Shown one piece after another: positions 1 to 8,842 of a stretch of 64,000 bases of DNA. The notes below the pieces were generated by a model. The model had not been told where the DNA came from. It made no database searches and saw only the letters and a list, made by a program, of their open reading frames with translations. The stretch is taken from contig NVXM01000009.1 in NCBI GenBank assembly GCA_002733865.1, positions 80,927 through 144,926 of the forward strand, written 5' to 3'. The DNA is from Sphingopyxis sp. (GTDB lineage Bacteria; Pseudomonadota; Alphaproteobacteria; Sphingomonadales; Sphingomonadaceae). Position 1 is the stretch's first letter. Each line of letters starts with the position of its first letter. The position numbers and the translations under genes were made by a program.

Positions 1-2002
1 CACCCAAACTATTTAAACGTGCGTAACATGCTTTGTAATCTGCTTTCAGGGCTTTTGCAATCCCCAAAGCGACTTGTTCACGAGCCTTGTGAATAGCAAC
101 CGGATCGATCTCACTGGCAAATTCTGCAATGTAGGATTCCGAAGGCAGTGCCATTAAGTAGGCAACCATGGCCGGATCTAATGACTCATCATTCAATAAT
201 GACGTCAGTGCGCTATGGTCTTCATCGGTAAGTTCAAATGTGCCCTGTCGTGCCTGCTCGACCCAGTGCAACATGAGTTTTTGCCCGGCATCCCAACGAT
301 TAAAGCCATCGCTGTCGTGTTTCAATAAAAACCGCAGCGTTTCTGGTGTTTGCTCGTAATTCACACGCACGGGCGCGGAAAAATCACGGAATAACGACAC
401 CACTGGCGCTTCGCTTAAGCCTGTAAACGTAAAGGTTTGCGTCGCTTCACGAAAATGCAGCACTTGGCTGGCTTCAGTCCAATGTTCTGGCTGATCTATA
501 TTGAGCGCCATGTCTTGGCCATCAGCGCCAATTAACCCTAACTGCACAGGAATCCACACCGGTTGTTTGTCAGTTTGTCCTGGTGTGTCTGGCGTGCTTT
601 GTTTTAGCGTCAGGGTCAAAGACCCCGAGGTTGCATCAAACTGCGTATCTACATCGACAATCGGGGTTCCAGCTTGTTTGTACCAACGGCGAAACTGGGT
701 CAGGTCAACGCCATTAGCATCTTCCATTGCACTCACGAATTCGTTGATGGTAACCGCTTGGCCATCATGACGATCGAAGTATAAATCCGACCCTTTGCGA
801 AATCCTTCAGCGCCCAAGATTTTATGGTACATACCAACAACCTCGGCACCTTTTTCATAAATCGTGACGGTGTAGAAGTTTGAGATTTCGATAAATGAAT
901 CTGGCTGAACCGGATGCGCCATTGGGCCGGCATCTTCTGGAAACTGTACCGTACGCAACATGCGTGCGTCTTCAACACGCTTCACTGTCGCGGAGTTCAT
1001 GTCTGCGGAAAAGGTGGCGTCACGGAATACCGTAAAACCTTCTTTTAAACTGAGCTGAAACCAGTCACGACAGGTGACACGGTTGCCTGACCAGTTATGA
1101 AAATATTCGTGGGCAACAATGGCTTCAATACGCTGATACGCCATATCGGTTGCCGTCGCAGGATTGGCCAGCACACAGGATGAGTTAAAGATGTTCAGGC
1201 CTTTGTTTTCCATCGCCCCCATATTGAAATCATCTACGGCGACAATCATGAAAATATCGAGATCGTATTCACGACCGTAGACATCTTCATCCCAACGCAT
1301 CGAACGCTTTAGCGCATCTAGGGCGTATTCTGTTTTGTCGATGTTTTGCGGCTCTACAAAAATTTTTAACACGACATCGCGGCCACCACAGGTCGTATAG
1401 CTATCTTCGCGTACGAGTAGGTCGCCAGCCACCAGCGCAAACAAATACGCAGGCTTTTTGTGCGGATCATTCCAAACCGCATGGCGCTTTCCGTTTTCAA
1501 CAGTCTCACTTACCGGGTTACCGTTCGATAACAGCACGGGATATTTATCCGCGTCGGCGATAATTTCTGTGGTGAACACTGACATCACATCCGGGCGATC
1601 CGGGTAATAGGTGATACGACGGAAACCTTCGGCTTCACACTGGGTGCAGTACATGCCACCCGAGCGATACAAGCCTTCTAGCGCTGTATTTTTATGCGGA
1701 TAGATGCGCGTGGTAATTTCGAGTGTGTGCTCTGTTGTAAGCCCTCGAAGGGTTAACGACTCTTCGCCCAATTCATAATCACTGGCACTCAGCTCTCGAC
1801 CATCCAGCACAACATTCAGTAATTCAAGGTCTTGACCATCAAGGTGAAGTACCCCCGTTGAGCCACACTGTTTAAGCGTCAACGTGGAATGCACCAACGT
1901 CATGTCATCATTCAATTCAAAGCGCAGTTGAGTCTCGGCTACCTCATATTCTGGCGCGGTGTAATCAGCTAACTGAATGGCTTTAGGTTGTGCATCTTGC
2001 AT
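1..2002 (-). CDS. pepN: Aminopeptidase N, M1 family (3' end outside window)
   Basis: Zinc-dependent cytosolic aminopeptidase that removes N-terminal residues from peptides. About 667 residues are present of the roughly 870 usual for the family; the C-terminal helical part lies beyond the window edge. The M1 signature is visible: a GAMEN exopeptidase motif (MGAMENKG) followed by HEYFHNW, with the zinc site HExxH at about residues 298-302, matching the positions in E. coli PepN. The start ATG at 2002 overlaps the stop of the upstream DUF2797 gene as TGATG, which indicates translational coupling. It is the last gene seen of a minus-strand run beginning at nadK. Family assignment is firm. Confidence 0.97.
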   Translation of the reverse strand, partial: MQDAQPKAIQLADYTAPEYEVAETQLRFELNDDMTLVHSTLTLKQCGSTGVLHLDGQDLELLNVVLDGRELSASDYELGEESLTLRGLTTEHTLEITTRIYPHKNTALEGLYRSGGMYCTQCEAEGFRRITYYPDRPDVMSVFTTEIIADADKYPVLLSNGNPVSETVENGKRHAVWNDPHKKPAYLFALVAGDLLVREDSYTTCGGRDVVLKIFVEPQNIDKTEYALDALKRSMRWDEDVYGREYDLDIFMIVAVDDFNMGAMENKGLNIFNSSCVLANPATATDMAYQRIEAIVAHEYFHNWSGNRVTCRDWFQLSLKEGFTVFRDATFSADMNSATVKRVEDARMLRTVQFPEDAGPMAHPVQPDSFIEISNFYTVTIYEKGAEVVGMYHKILGAEGFRKGSDLYFDRHDGQAVTINEFVSAMEDANGVDLTQFRRWYKQAGTPIVDVDTQFDATSGSLTLTLKQSTPDTPGQTDKQPVWIPVQLGLIGADGQDMALNIDQPEHWTEASQVLHFREATQTFTFTGLSEAPVVSLFRDFSAPVRVNYEQTPETLRFLLKHDSDGFNRWDAGQKLMLHWVEQARQGTFELTDEDHSALTSLLNDESLDPAMVAYLMALPSESYIAEFASEIDPVAIHKAREQVALGIAKALKADYKACYARLNSLG

Positions 2003-2838
2003 CAAGACTCTCCTATCTCTGCCACGTTAACGTGGTAAGACGTAAATTTTCTGAGATTAATAACACCGGTATCGAGAATTAAATATTGGCCTTTCATGCC
2101 CATCAAACGACCATTAACCTCAGGGGTTTTATCTAAATTATGGCTCACTACCTTGGTCGGATAAGCATCGACAGGATAACTAAAATCTCGTGTGCTCTCA
2201 TCCAGTAACCACGTCATACTACCCGGCCCACTATCGGTTTCAAGTGTCGCTAATTCGGTTTTAAAGAGCGCCAGCAAGCGGTCACGCTCAGCCGGTAAAT
2301 CGAGACCTGAATGGTCGTCTTTTAGCATCGCCCGCCAATTGGTTTTATCGGCAACATCTCGACGGAGAATATCTTCAACTAACCCAGCCAAGCGTCGAGT
2401 TGCAACCCGTGCGATGGGGAGTGCCTGACCCGCCCCTTGATCCAGCCAACGTGATGGCATGTTTTTCATACGGGTAATGCCGACTTTAATGCCTGACGAA
2501 TTTGCTAAGTACACAATATGGTCGTTGAAACACACTCGTTCACCCCATTTCGGGTCACGACAAGTACCTTCATGATAATGGCATTTCTCTGGACTCATAA
2601 TGCATACATCGCATTCAGCCAGCTTGCTAAAGCAAGGGTAACAATAGCCCTGATTAAAGCTTTTGTTCGTTTTTCGACCACAGCTGTGGCACTGAATATC
2701 CCCAGCCCAACTGAGTCGTATCTGTTTGTTCAATAACGAATTAAGGGAAACTTCTTTTTTATCAAGTACCAAGAAGTATTCCACAGGGTTACCGGGTTTA
2801 ATGCGCATCTTTTCGAGATGCCCGCTCCATTCACTCAT
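2002..2838 (-). CDS. DUF2797 family cysteine-rich protein
   Basis: A 278-residue protein recognised as DUF2797, of unknown function, commonly found beside pepN in gammaproteobacteria. The first half carries a dense set of Cys/His pairs (CHSC, CYPC, CDVC, then a C-H-Y-H stretch and another Cys), which looks like a structural zinc site. It is followed by VYLANSSGIKVGITR, a segment resembling the two short strands of GIY-YIG nucleases; that resemblance is my inference. The stop overlaps the pepN start by one base and the gene starts one base after the yeaC-like gene ends, so all are probably co-transcribed. No catalytic role can be assigned. Confidence 0.85.
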   Translation of the reverse strand: MSEWSGHLEKMRIKPGNPVEYFLVLDKKEVSLNSLLNKQIRLSWAGDIQCHSCGRKTNKSFNQGYCYPCFSKLAECDVCIMSPEKCHYHEGTCRDPKWGERVCFNDHIVYLANSSGIKVGITRMKNMPSRWLDQGAGQALPIARVATRRLAGLVEDILRRDVADKTNWRAMLKDDHSGLDLPAERDRLLALFKTELATLETDSGPGSMTWLLDESTRDFSYPVDAYPTKVVSHNLDKTPEVNGRLMGMKGQYLILDTGVINLRKFTSYHVNVAEIGES

Positions 2839-2839
2839 A

Positions 2840-3088
2840 TTATTGAATAATCAGTGGTTGGACGTCGTCATCGTCTTTTTTAGATTTAGAGCCCATGTCC
2901 AGATAGCCGACTCGCTGATCTGCAGGCACGTTGTGTGCGTTTTCAAAATACATGATCGCTTCCATACACAATTCACGCTGCACTTCTTCCAGTTTGCGAC
3001 CATTCGGCCAACGCCCTGTAGCAACCGCGTTTTTTAGGTTTTCATACACCTCGGGTGTTAAAGATTGGATCAAATCATCAAGCGTCAT
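2840..3088 (-). CDS. YeaC-like small protein (DUF1315)
   Basis: An 82-residue acidic-tailed protein matching the DUF1315/YeaC family: it starts with a predicted helical MTLDDLIQSL segment, then a WPNGRKL motif and a region with YFENAHNVP. The function of the family is unknown. Its start overlaps the end of glpG by 11 bp and its stop is one base from the DUF2797 start, so it sits inside a tightly packed operon. No signal peptide or membrane segment is visible. The aspartate/lysine-rich C-terminus is probably disordered. Confidence 0.85.
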   Translation of the reverse strand: MTLDDLIQSLTPEVYENLKNAVATGRWPNGRKLEEVQRELCMEAIMYFENAHNVPADQRVGYLDMGSKSKKDDDDVQPLIIQ

Positions 3089-3941
3089 GTTTTCCTCGGT
3101 ACGATACAGGCCATAATATGGCCATCAAAAATCCACACAATAAACCACCTAGGTGGCCACCATTGGCCACGCCAGTCATGCCCGGCGATAAGGTTTCTCC
3201 GGTGATTGTGATTAACATAAAGATCACCATAATTACCAAAACCGCAGGCGGAACCCCATACGGTACTTTATAACGAGTCTGGCGCAAACCAGTCCAAGCG
3301 GCCAAACCATACACAAATCCAGACGCACCGCCAAATGCGGGACCTGCAAGCCACCACTGTAAAATATTGCCCGCGAGGCCGCAGAAAATAAGCAGCGCAA
3401 TAATGGCACCACGCTCGCCAACACGCTCCATCGCGCCGGCAAAAATCCAGATCCAAAGCAAGTTTGATATAAGATGAAATGCACCAAAGTGCAGTAATGT
3501 ATGTCGCCACAGCTCCCAGAAACCCATATCTAAGTAGGTACTGAGCAGCGCTCGTTGGGATGGCCACAAAGGCTCACTATGAGTTAACCAGCCATGCCAA
3601 TCGGTAGAGATATGCTGCCAACCAAAGATCATGATCAGCACAAGTACGATGAGGGCGGTGATTGGAGCCGATTTTAAACGATCAACTAATGTTGGGCCTT
3701 TGCTGGCAACCCTTGCTTCCGGCTCGCCCAGGCTTCCTTCGCGCCACTGCTCTATCAGTACTTGAATTTGAGCAAGATCGGCGGGATTCACAATAAACAA
3801 TACTTGCTGAGGATCCTGCCCATCGTTTTGTTCACCATGTTGTTCGATAACACGGTGAACAATACGTCGCGCCCACAAGTGGCGCGTTAGCGGAGAAAGG
3901 TCTGTCGCCAACGGCGCAGATAAAACAGCGATGGGTTCCAT
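3078..3941 (-). CDS. glpG: Rhomboid family intramembrane serine protease
   Basis: Inner-membrane serine protease of the GlpG type, 287 residues. A soluble N-terminal cytoplasmic domain (about 1-85) precedes six predicted membrane segments. Catalytic features are present: WRHTLLHFGAFHLISN with oxyanion Asn160, GGASG with the nucleophile Ser207, and NGGHLGG with the catalytic His263. These align with Ser201 and His254 of E. coli GlpG. The start overlaps the phosphoesterase stop as TAATG, suggesting coupled translation. This is a separate rhomboid from the rhombosortase at 20048. Physiological substrates are not evident from context. Confidence 0.95.
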   Translation of the reverse strand: MEPIAVLSAPLATDLSPLTRHLWARRIVHRVIEQHGEQNDGQDPQQVLFIVNPADLAQIQVLIEQWREGSLGEPEARVASKGPTLVDRLKSAPITALIVLVLIMIFGWQHISTDWHGWLTHSEPLWPSQRALLSTYLDMGFWELWRHTLLHFGAFHLISNLLWIWIFAGAMERVGERGAIIALLIFCGLAGNILQWWLAGPAFGGASGFVYGLAAWTGLRQTRYKVPYGVPPAVLVIMVIFMLITITGETLSPGMTGVANGGHLGGLLCGFLMAILWPVSYRGKHDA

Positions 3942-4903
3942 TAGCGTTCTTTTTTCTCAACCCGTACCCAAGTGAATTTACCTTTCTGAAGGTGCGTTTC
4001 AGTGTCCATACGATACGCCGCCAAGCGCCCATATTTAACCGCACTGTAATCAAGACAAGCGATATTAGGTACGATGGGTTCAGGTAGGCCTGCCATCCAG
4101 TAGTGACCAATAAATAGCGGTTTTTCTTCTGGCCCGTAGAACAGTAGCTGCTCTTTTTCTTCTTCACTCAGTAATGCGTACTGTAAGTCTTCAGGCAGCG
4201 GATCTGGTTGAAACAAAACATCATCGTAACGTTGTGGTTCACCGGCCCAAAATTTAGTTCGGAAGAACTGTCGTACCATGCCGTCTTTCGCCGTCATTGA
4301 ACGACCATCGGGCAAGCGCAATGAGGTGCCTCGTAAAATACGATCAAGCATTTGATACAAAAACGAATCGGTTTGAATGGACTCAGGCAAGAGTGATTTT
4401 GTTAACGTATTGCCACCGTAACGCCTTTTAAACTCATCAATCATGGGCGCATCCCAACAGGCATGCACCACGCGAAAGTGTTCATATTCATTAAACAACG
4501 GCAAGGTCGTAAACCAATCAAGGTATTCGCTAAATTCTTGTGGATAATTGGCGAACTGTTCCAGCGTTTGCTCGACAATAAAGGTGTTGCGAGGTGTATG
4601 CGGACGCAAAAAAGGCTGGCGCATTCCTGGCGGCGCTTCGGTCAGATAGGTGACGGCATTGTACTCATGGTTTCCCATCACAATATCGGCATGACCAGCA
4701 TCCACCATTTCTTTGACAATATGACAGGCCAGTCGAATGTTTGGGCCGCGATCCACAATGTCGCCCAAGAATACCACTTTACGCTTGGGGTGCTGATACA
4801 CGCCTCCACGCTTGGTGTAGCCCATTTGTTCTAGCAGATCGATCAGCGTCAGGCCACAGCCGTGGATATCGCCAATTAGGTCATACCCCTGATGCATACT
4901 CAT
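3941..4903 (-). CDS. Calcineurin-like metallophosphoesterase
   Basis: A 320-residue serine/threonine-phosphatase-like metallophosphoesterase. The binuclear metal motifs are intact: GDIHG at 11-15, GDIVDRGP at 47-54 and GNHE at 77-80, with further His residues downstream (VVHACW and IGHYW). The substrate is not predictable; relatives include protein phosphatases and symmetrical ApaH-type Np4A hydrolases. The start overlaps the nadK stop by four bases (ATGA) and the stop overlaps the glpG start, so it is translated with both neighbours. No signal peptide, so probably cytosolic. Confidence 0.9.
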   Translation of the reverse strand: MSMHQGYDLIGDIHGCGLTLIDLLEQMGYTKRGGVYQHPKRKVVFLGDIVDRGPNIRLACHIVKEMVDAGHADIVMGNHEYNAVTYLTEAPPGMRQPFLRPHTPRNTFIVEQTLEQFANYPQEFSEYLDWFTTLPLFNEYEHFRVVHACWDAPMIDEFKRRYGGNTLTKSLLPESIQTDSFLYQMLDRILRGTSLRLPDGRSMTAKDGMVRQFFRTKFWAGEPQRYDDVLFQPDPLPEDLQYALLSEEEKEQLLFYGPEEKPLFIGHYWMAGLPEPIVPNIACLDYSAVKYGRLAAYRMDTETHLQKGKFTWVRVEKKER

Positions 4904-5784
4904 TCCCCGAGGTTACTACTCCAGCCCAATTTAGTCCGGCAAATCTCGTAAAAGTTATGGCCTTTTGGATGAATCAACTTCAATTTGTGCGCCTTTTTCC
5001 GGATGGTAATGCTGTCACCCGGTGCACACGGGATATGAGTCTGACCATCACAACTGATGGTTGGATACAGACCCTGACTGGCATCGACCACAATTTTCAC
5101 TTCGCTTTTGCCATCCACCACGATCGGGCGGCTCGACAAGGTATGCGGGAACATAGGCACCAACACTAAGGCATCCAAACGCGGATGCATGATTGGCCCG
5201 CCCCCTGACAAAGCATAGGCGGTAGATCCGGTAGGGGTAGAAACAATTAGACCATCTGAACGTAAATGATAAACAAACTGACCTTCGATATAGAGATCAA
5301 AGGCAATCATACGTGCAGATTTCCCCGGATGAAGAACCACATCGTTCAAGCCTGTCGCGGAGCCAATCGGGTTGCCATCACGTTTAATTTCGGCGTCAAG
5401 CAAGAAGCGGCGCTCTTCGGTGTATTCGCCATCTAATACCGCTTGTACGGCTTCACACATGTCATCGTCCGGACTGATGTCGGTCAAAAAGCCTAAACGA
5501 CCACGGTTAATACCCAATACCGGTGTATTGAACTTAGCCAAGGCACGAGCAGCGCCCAATAAGCTACCATCACCACCGACAACAATCACCAAGTCGCAAA
5601 TTTCACCAAGCATGTTGACGTTGCAAATTTGCATTCCATGACCCGGCATGACCTCGGCAATGCGGTCATCTAGGATGGTGTGATAACCCTCATCCAATAG
5701 ATAACGCGACAAGCGGCGAATGGTATCGATCACTTTATTGCTATTTAGACGGCCAATCAGACCGATATTGCGAAACTCTTCCAT
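4900..5784 (-). CDS. nadK: NAD kinase
   Basis: Phosphorylates NAD to NADP using ATP or polyphosphate; cytosolic and normally essential. The 294-residue length is typical. The GGDGS nucleotide-binding motif lies at residues 70-74, followed by a GINRGRLGFL motif, a GLNDVVLH segment and the TPTGSTAY glycine-rich loop of the family. It is the first gene of the minus-strand run and diverges from the DUF1853 gene, with the promoters of both presumably in the roughly 110 bp between them. Assignment is firm. Confidence 0.97.
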   Translation of the reverse strand: MEEFRNIGLIGRLNSNKVIDTIRRLSRYLLDEGYHTILDDRIAEVMPGHGMQICNVNMLGEICDLVIVVGGDGSLLGAARALAKFNTPVLGINRGRLGFLTDISPDDDMCEAVQAVLDGEYTEERRFLLDAEIKRDGNPIGSATGLNDVVLHPGKSARMIAFDLYIEGQFVYHLRSDGLIVSTPTGSTAYALSGGGPIMHPRLDALVLVPMFPHTLSSRPIVVDGKSEVKIVVDASQGLYPTISCDGQTHIPCAPGDSITIRKKAHKLKLIHPKGHNFYEICRTKLGWSSNLGE

Positions 5785-5896
5785 CAGAAAACTGGTAACC
5801 TCAGACGATCATTTTCACCCTGAGCACACACCAGTCGGTGATGCTTCAAGGCATTGGAATTTAAAAAAACTTATACCACACGGGAGTATAAAAGGC

Positions 5897-6760
5897 TTGT
5901 ATACGTCAACGCCCGACTTCGATGATTCATTTTTTAGCATAGCGAGCAAAACTGGCCGCGATTTGATCTGGAGCGTGTTTGGCCCTGCGTTAATCAATAG
6001 CAGTTATGCGCCTGATTTACGCGCTTTATTACCGCAGTTAGCGCTTGATCTCTGCAACAGAGTCGACACTGTTGATATTGAGTTTAACAGCCCTAGACTC
6101 GGTTTCTGCTTTGAGCAAATGTGGCAACAAGCATTGACTATGGCAGGCATCAGCTATGTTGCCAACACGCAAATAACGAGCCCACAAAGAACGCTAGGCG
6201 AGCTTGATTTACTGATTAATCAAGCAAATAAAACCTTACATGCCGAGCTGGCTCTCAAATTTTATCTGGGGGTTGAGGACGACTGGATCGGCCCTAACCG
6301 CCGCGATCTATTAAGCCAAAAAATAGCGCACACAACCAGCCATCAACTGCCATTAGCTAGCACTAACGAAGGCCACACAGCGATCAAAAATGCTGGGTTT
6401 AACAATGAAGTCACCTCGGTTGCCATTATGCGCGGCTGCTTGTTTCATCCGGCACACAATTTGACGCCTGCGCCTCTTCCGCAGGATGTCGCACACGATC
6501 ACTGGCGCGGGCGATGGTGCCCTGTCAGCCAGCTGCACTTAATACCTGAAGGCCACTGGTACGTGTTATCAAAACAAGATTGGATCAGTCCGGTATTGGC
6601 CAGTTTCTCGATTGATCGTGAGGAGTTGATTCATTATTTAAGCGTATATTTTGACCACCTCACTACCCCTATGTGCATTGCTAAGGTCAACAAAGGGCCA
6701 TATGGTTGGGCAGAAGCCGAGCGCTGGATGATCGTGCCTGCGGATTGGGAGGACGCATAA
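5897..6760 (+). CDS. DUF1853 family protein
   Basis: Protein of unknown function recognised as DUF1853 from a GRDLIW N-terminal motif, ELDLLI and the later LALKFYLG...WIGPNRRD block, which gives it the look of a nuclease-like fold (inference). The frame is open back to an ATG at 5720, but that would overlap nadK on the opposite strand by 65 bp and adds an extension unlike the family. I prefer the TTG at 5897, which has GGGAG ten bases upstream and leads directly into the conserved N-terminus (287 residues). The stop abuts the stop of the convergent PLP enzyme gene with no spacer. Confidence 0.8.
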   Translation: MYTSTPDFDDSFFSIASKTGRDLIWSVFGPALINSSYAPDLRALLPQLALDLCNRVDTVDIEFNSPRLGFCFEQMWQQALTMAGISYVANTQITSPQRTLGELDLLINQANKTLHAELALKFYLGVEDDWIGPNRRDLLSQKIAHTTSHQLPLASTNEGHTAIKNAGFNNEVTSVAIMRGCLFHPAHNLTPAPLPQDVAHDHWRGRWCPVSQLHLIPEGHWYVLSKQDWISPVLASFSIDREELIHYLSVYFDHLTTPMCIAKVNKGPYGWAEAERWMIVPADWEDA

Positions 6761-7771
6761 TTAAAGATCAAACCCGCGGCGGCCTTGCAATCCACCGGTA
6801 TGAATCAGCAGAGTCTTTACTGCTGGGGACTCGGGCGACTTGGCTAGGCGTTCAAGAAAAGCTGAGACTAACTTCGCCGTGTACACAGGATCAAGTGGAA
6901 GTCCTGCTGCATCTGCACTCGTAATCAACGTTCGTAATTCAGCTGGGCACTTGCCAAAGCCCCCTTGATGAGCGTCGTCAATGATCTCCCAATGACATGC
7001 GACCGAGGACTTCATGGTAACAGCCCACTGGCGTTGTAATTCGCCCTGATCAGCCACCGCATTAACCACCACAAGAGTTTGTTTCGCGGTTAAATGTGCG
7101 GCGATACCTTGGGCACTCGTCCCCGTACCTGCGGCCACCCAAATGTGGTCATAGTCCTTCAGTATGGACGCCAGGACACTAAACCCCACAATGCCATCTT
7201 CTCCTTCACCACCTTCTGGAATCACCCACGCATCGTATCTCTCACTTAACGCTTGCCTCCAGTCTGGATCATAGCGTTTCGCGTATGTCTGCTTGTCGCA
7301 AAACTTGAGTGTCATTCCCATATCAACACAGTCTTGAAGCGTCGCCGTTAGAGGTTGCTCTGGATACCCTCGTACCAACCCGATAGATGGAATACTTAAG
7401 CACTGAGCCACCGCGGCTAAGGCGTGAAGATGATTAGACCAGCGACCACCAAATGAAACTAACGAAGATTTAGGGCTGGCAAAGAACGCGTCAAGATGGC
7501 CTGCAAGTTTAAATACTTTATTGCCACTCACGTGCAGGGGAGTTGAACGAAAATCTGGTGATCCTAGACGATCTAAACGAAGAACAGCGACCTCTAACGG
7601 TGTTGAGTAAGTGCTCTCTTCTACGGCGGGAAGAAGCGAGCTAGGGAATGGCTCAATTAACGCTTCCAACACCTCGTTCCATGGTTCTCGATCAACGAGT
7701 TCCTGATCAAACTCAGGCAATGAACAAGCGTCATTACTGGAGAGAATTCGGAACCAAAATAAGTAAGACAT
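6761..7771 (-). CDS. PLP-dependent ACC deaminase / D-cysteine desulfhydrase family enzyme
   Basis: Fold-type II pyridoxal-phosphate enzyme, 336 residues. The Schiff-base lysine is in SGNKVFKL, followed by the family motif FGGRWSNHLHALA, a PEGGEGEDG loop, an AAGTGTSAQG phosphate-binding glycine loop and a C-terminal HTGGLQGRRG. These features match 1-aminocyclopropane-1-carboxylate deaminase and D-cysteine desulfhydrase relatives; motifs alone do not separate the two activities. Marine homologues of this length are often annotated as ACC deaminase-like. The stop codon abuts that of the DUF1853 gene (TAATTA), leaving no room for a terminator between the convergent genes. Confidence 0.85.
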   Translation of the reverse strand: MSYLFWFRILSSNDACSLPEFDQELVDREPWNEVLEALIEPFPSSLLPAVEESTYSTPLEVAVLRLDRLGSPDFRSTPLHVSGNKVFKLAGHLDAFFASPKSSLVSFGGRWSNHLHALAAVAQCLSIPSIGLVRGYPEQPLTATLQDCVDMGMTLKFCDKQTYAKRYDPDWRQALSERYDAWVIPEGGEGEDGIVGFSVLASILKDYDHIWVAAGTGTSAQGIAAHLTAKQTLVVVNAVADQGELQRQWAVTMKSSVACHWEIIDDAHQGGFGKCPAELRTLITSADAAGLPLDPVYTAKLVSAFLERLAKSPESPAVKTLLIHTGGLQGRRGFDL

Positions 7772-7823
7772 ACCGCCCAGCTAATATCGAATGACGTCCG
7801 CCAGTGTGACAGAGCCACACAAC

Positions 7824-8594
7824 TCAGTAACGTTTTTTCTGGGCATCGGGATCGGTAGAGATCCCAAATTCATTGGTTTTATCTGTATCCTCAAGCGATA
7901 ACGCCTTTGATAACGCGTCGGTTGGCTCTCCATCCTCACTATCATTTTTATAAAGCGCCGCCGTTTTTTCAGCAATTTGTTTAACACGCTCATTCTTTTC
8001 AGGAAACTGTAAGTCAAACTCAATCAGCACCTTACGTGCTGCTTTGTAAAAACTTGACGCCGACACCGGATCGCTTCGCCCTGCAGCAGCGTCACCTTGG
8101 GCTATGTAACTATCGACTTGCCTTTCCATTAGGGCCATTTTTAGATGTCGGCGGTAATCGAGCATGACAGCTTCTGAAATAATCTTTTGCTTCACCATCG
8201 GCATTAACGTTTTCAAAATAGTAGAAAAGTGACGACGTCCTAGCTTGATTTCACGATCACTCTTCAAAACTTTCCGGCACGGCGGATTGGCCGCAATTTT
8301 TTCTATGTAAGGCTCAGGATCAAACATATTTGCCGATCGGTCCCCCGCCATTTTGTGAGCACGAGCATATATTTCAGTGACACGTTCCAGCACCGCTCGC
8401 TGCAACTCACGATGGTCATCTACGACCATCAAATATTCGAGCGCTTCCAAGATATCATCGGCTTTCTGACTGACTAGGCGCGCCTGATTCCTTGCGGTTT
8501 GTCTGGACTGTAACCTGCGATTGTAGATGACCGCCACCAGCATAATAAGACTAAGCGGGATGGCAACCGACATAACTATTCCAATTGTCGACAT
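7824..8594 (-). CDS. Membrane-anchored protein of unknown function
   Basis: A 256-residue protein I do not recognise. One N-terminal membrane segment (about residues 4-24, MSVAIPLSLIMLVAV) is followed by a basic, Arg/Gln-rich helical stretch and a long soluble alpha-helical domain, with a charged Asp/Glu/Lys-rich tail. It is probably a single-pass inner-membrane protein with the bulk in the cytoplasm. The frame is open further upstream, but the ATG at 8594 has a GGAG sequence nine bases before it and begins right before the membrane segment. It is divergent from topA. No catalytic motif is seen. Confidence 0.7.
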   Translation of the reverse strand: MSTIGIVMSVAIPLSLIMLVAVIYNRRLQSRQTARNQARLVSQKADDILEALEYLMVVDDHRELQRAVLERVTEIYARAHKMAGDRSANMFDPEPYIEKIAANPPCRKVLKSDREIKLGRRHFSTILKTLMPMVKQKIISEAVMLDYRRHLKMALMERQVDSYIAQGDAAAGRSDPVSASSFYKAARKVLIEFDLQFPEKNERVKQIAEKTAALYKNDSEDGEPTDALSKALSLEDTDKTNEFGISTDPDAQKKRY

Positions 8595-8842
8595 ATTTTT
8601 AAACTCCGAAATATGTGCTATTCCTGATAAGCAAGCATGATAAACAAACGTCAAATCAGCGCCTTTCAGAACAAAAAAGGAGCCGCTAAAACAAAAGTCT
8701 AGCAACTTTTTCTCGACATGCTGGACTATGTTCTGACTAATATATAAGAAGCGACACTTGACCAAGCCCCCGGGGTTGCGATTAAAGTGTCGCCTAAATG
8801 CGCTGGCGTAAACTCAACTGACATAAGGTTTTCGATAGGACT

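Noticed and set aside
5720..5896. Longer start for the DUF1853 gene at ATG 5720
   Set aside because: It would overlap nadK on the other strand and adds 59 residues unlike the family; the TTG at 5897 has a good ribosome-binding site.
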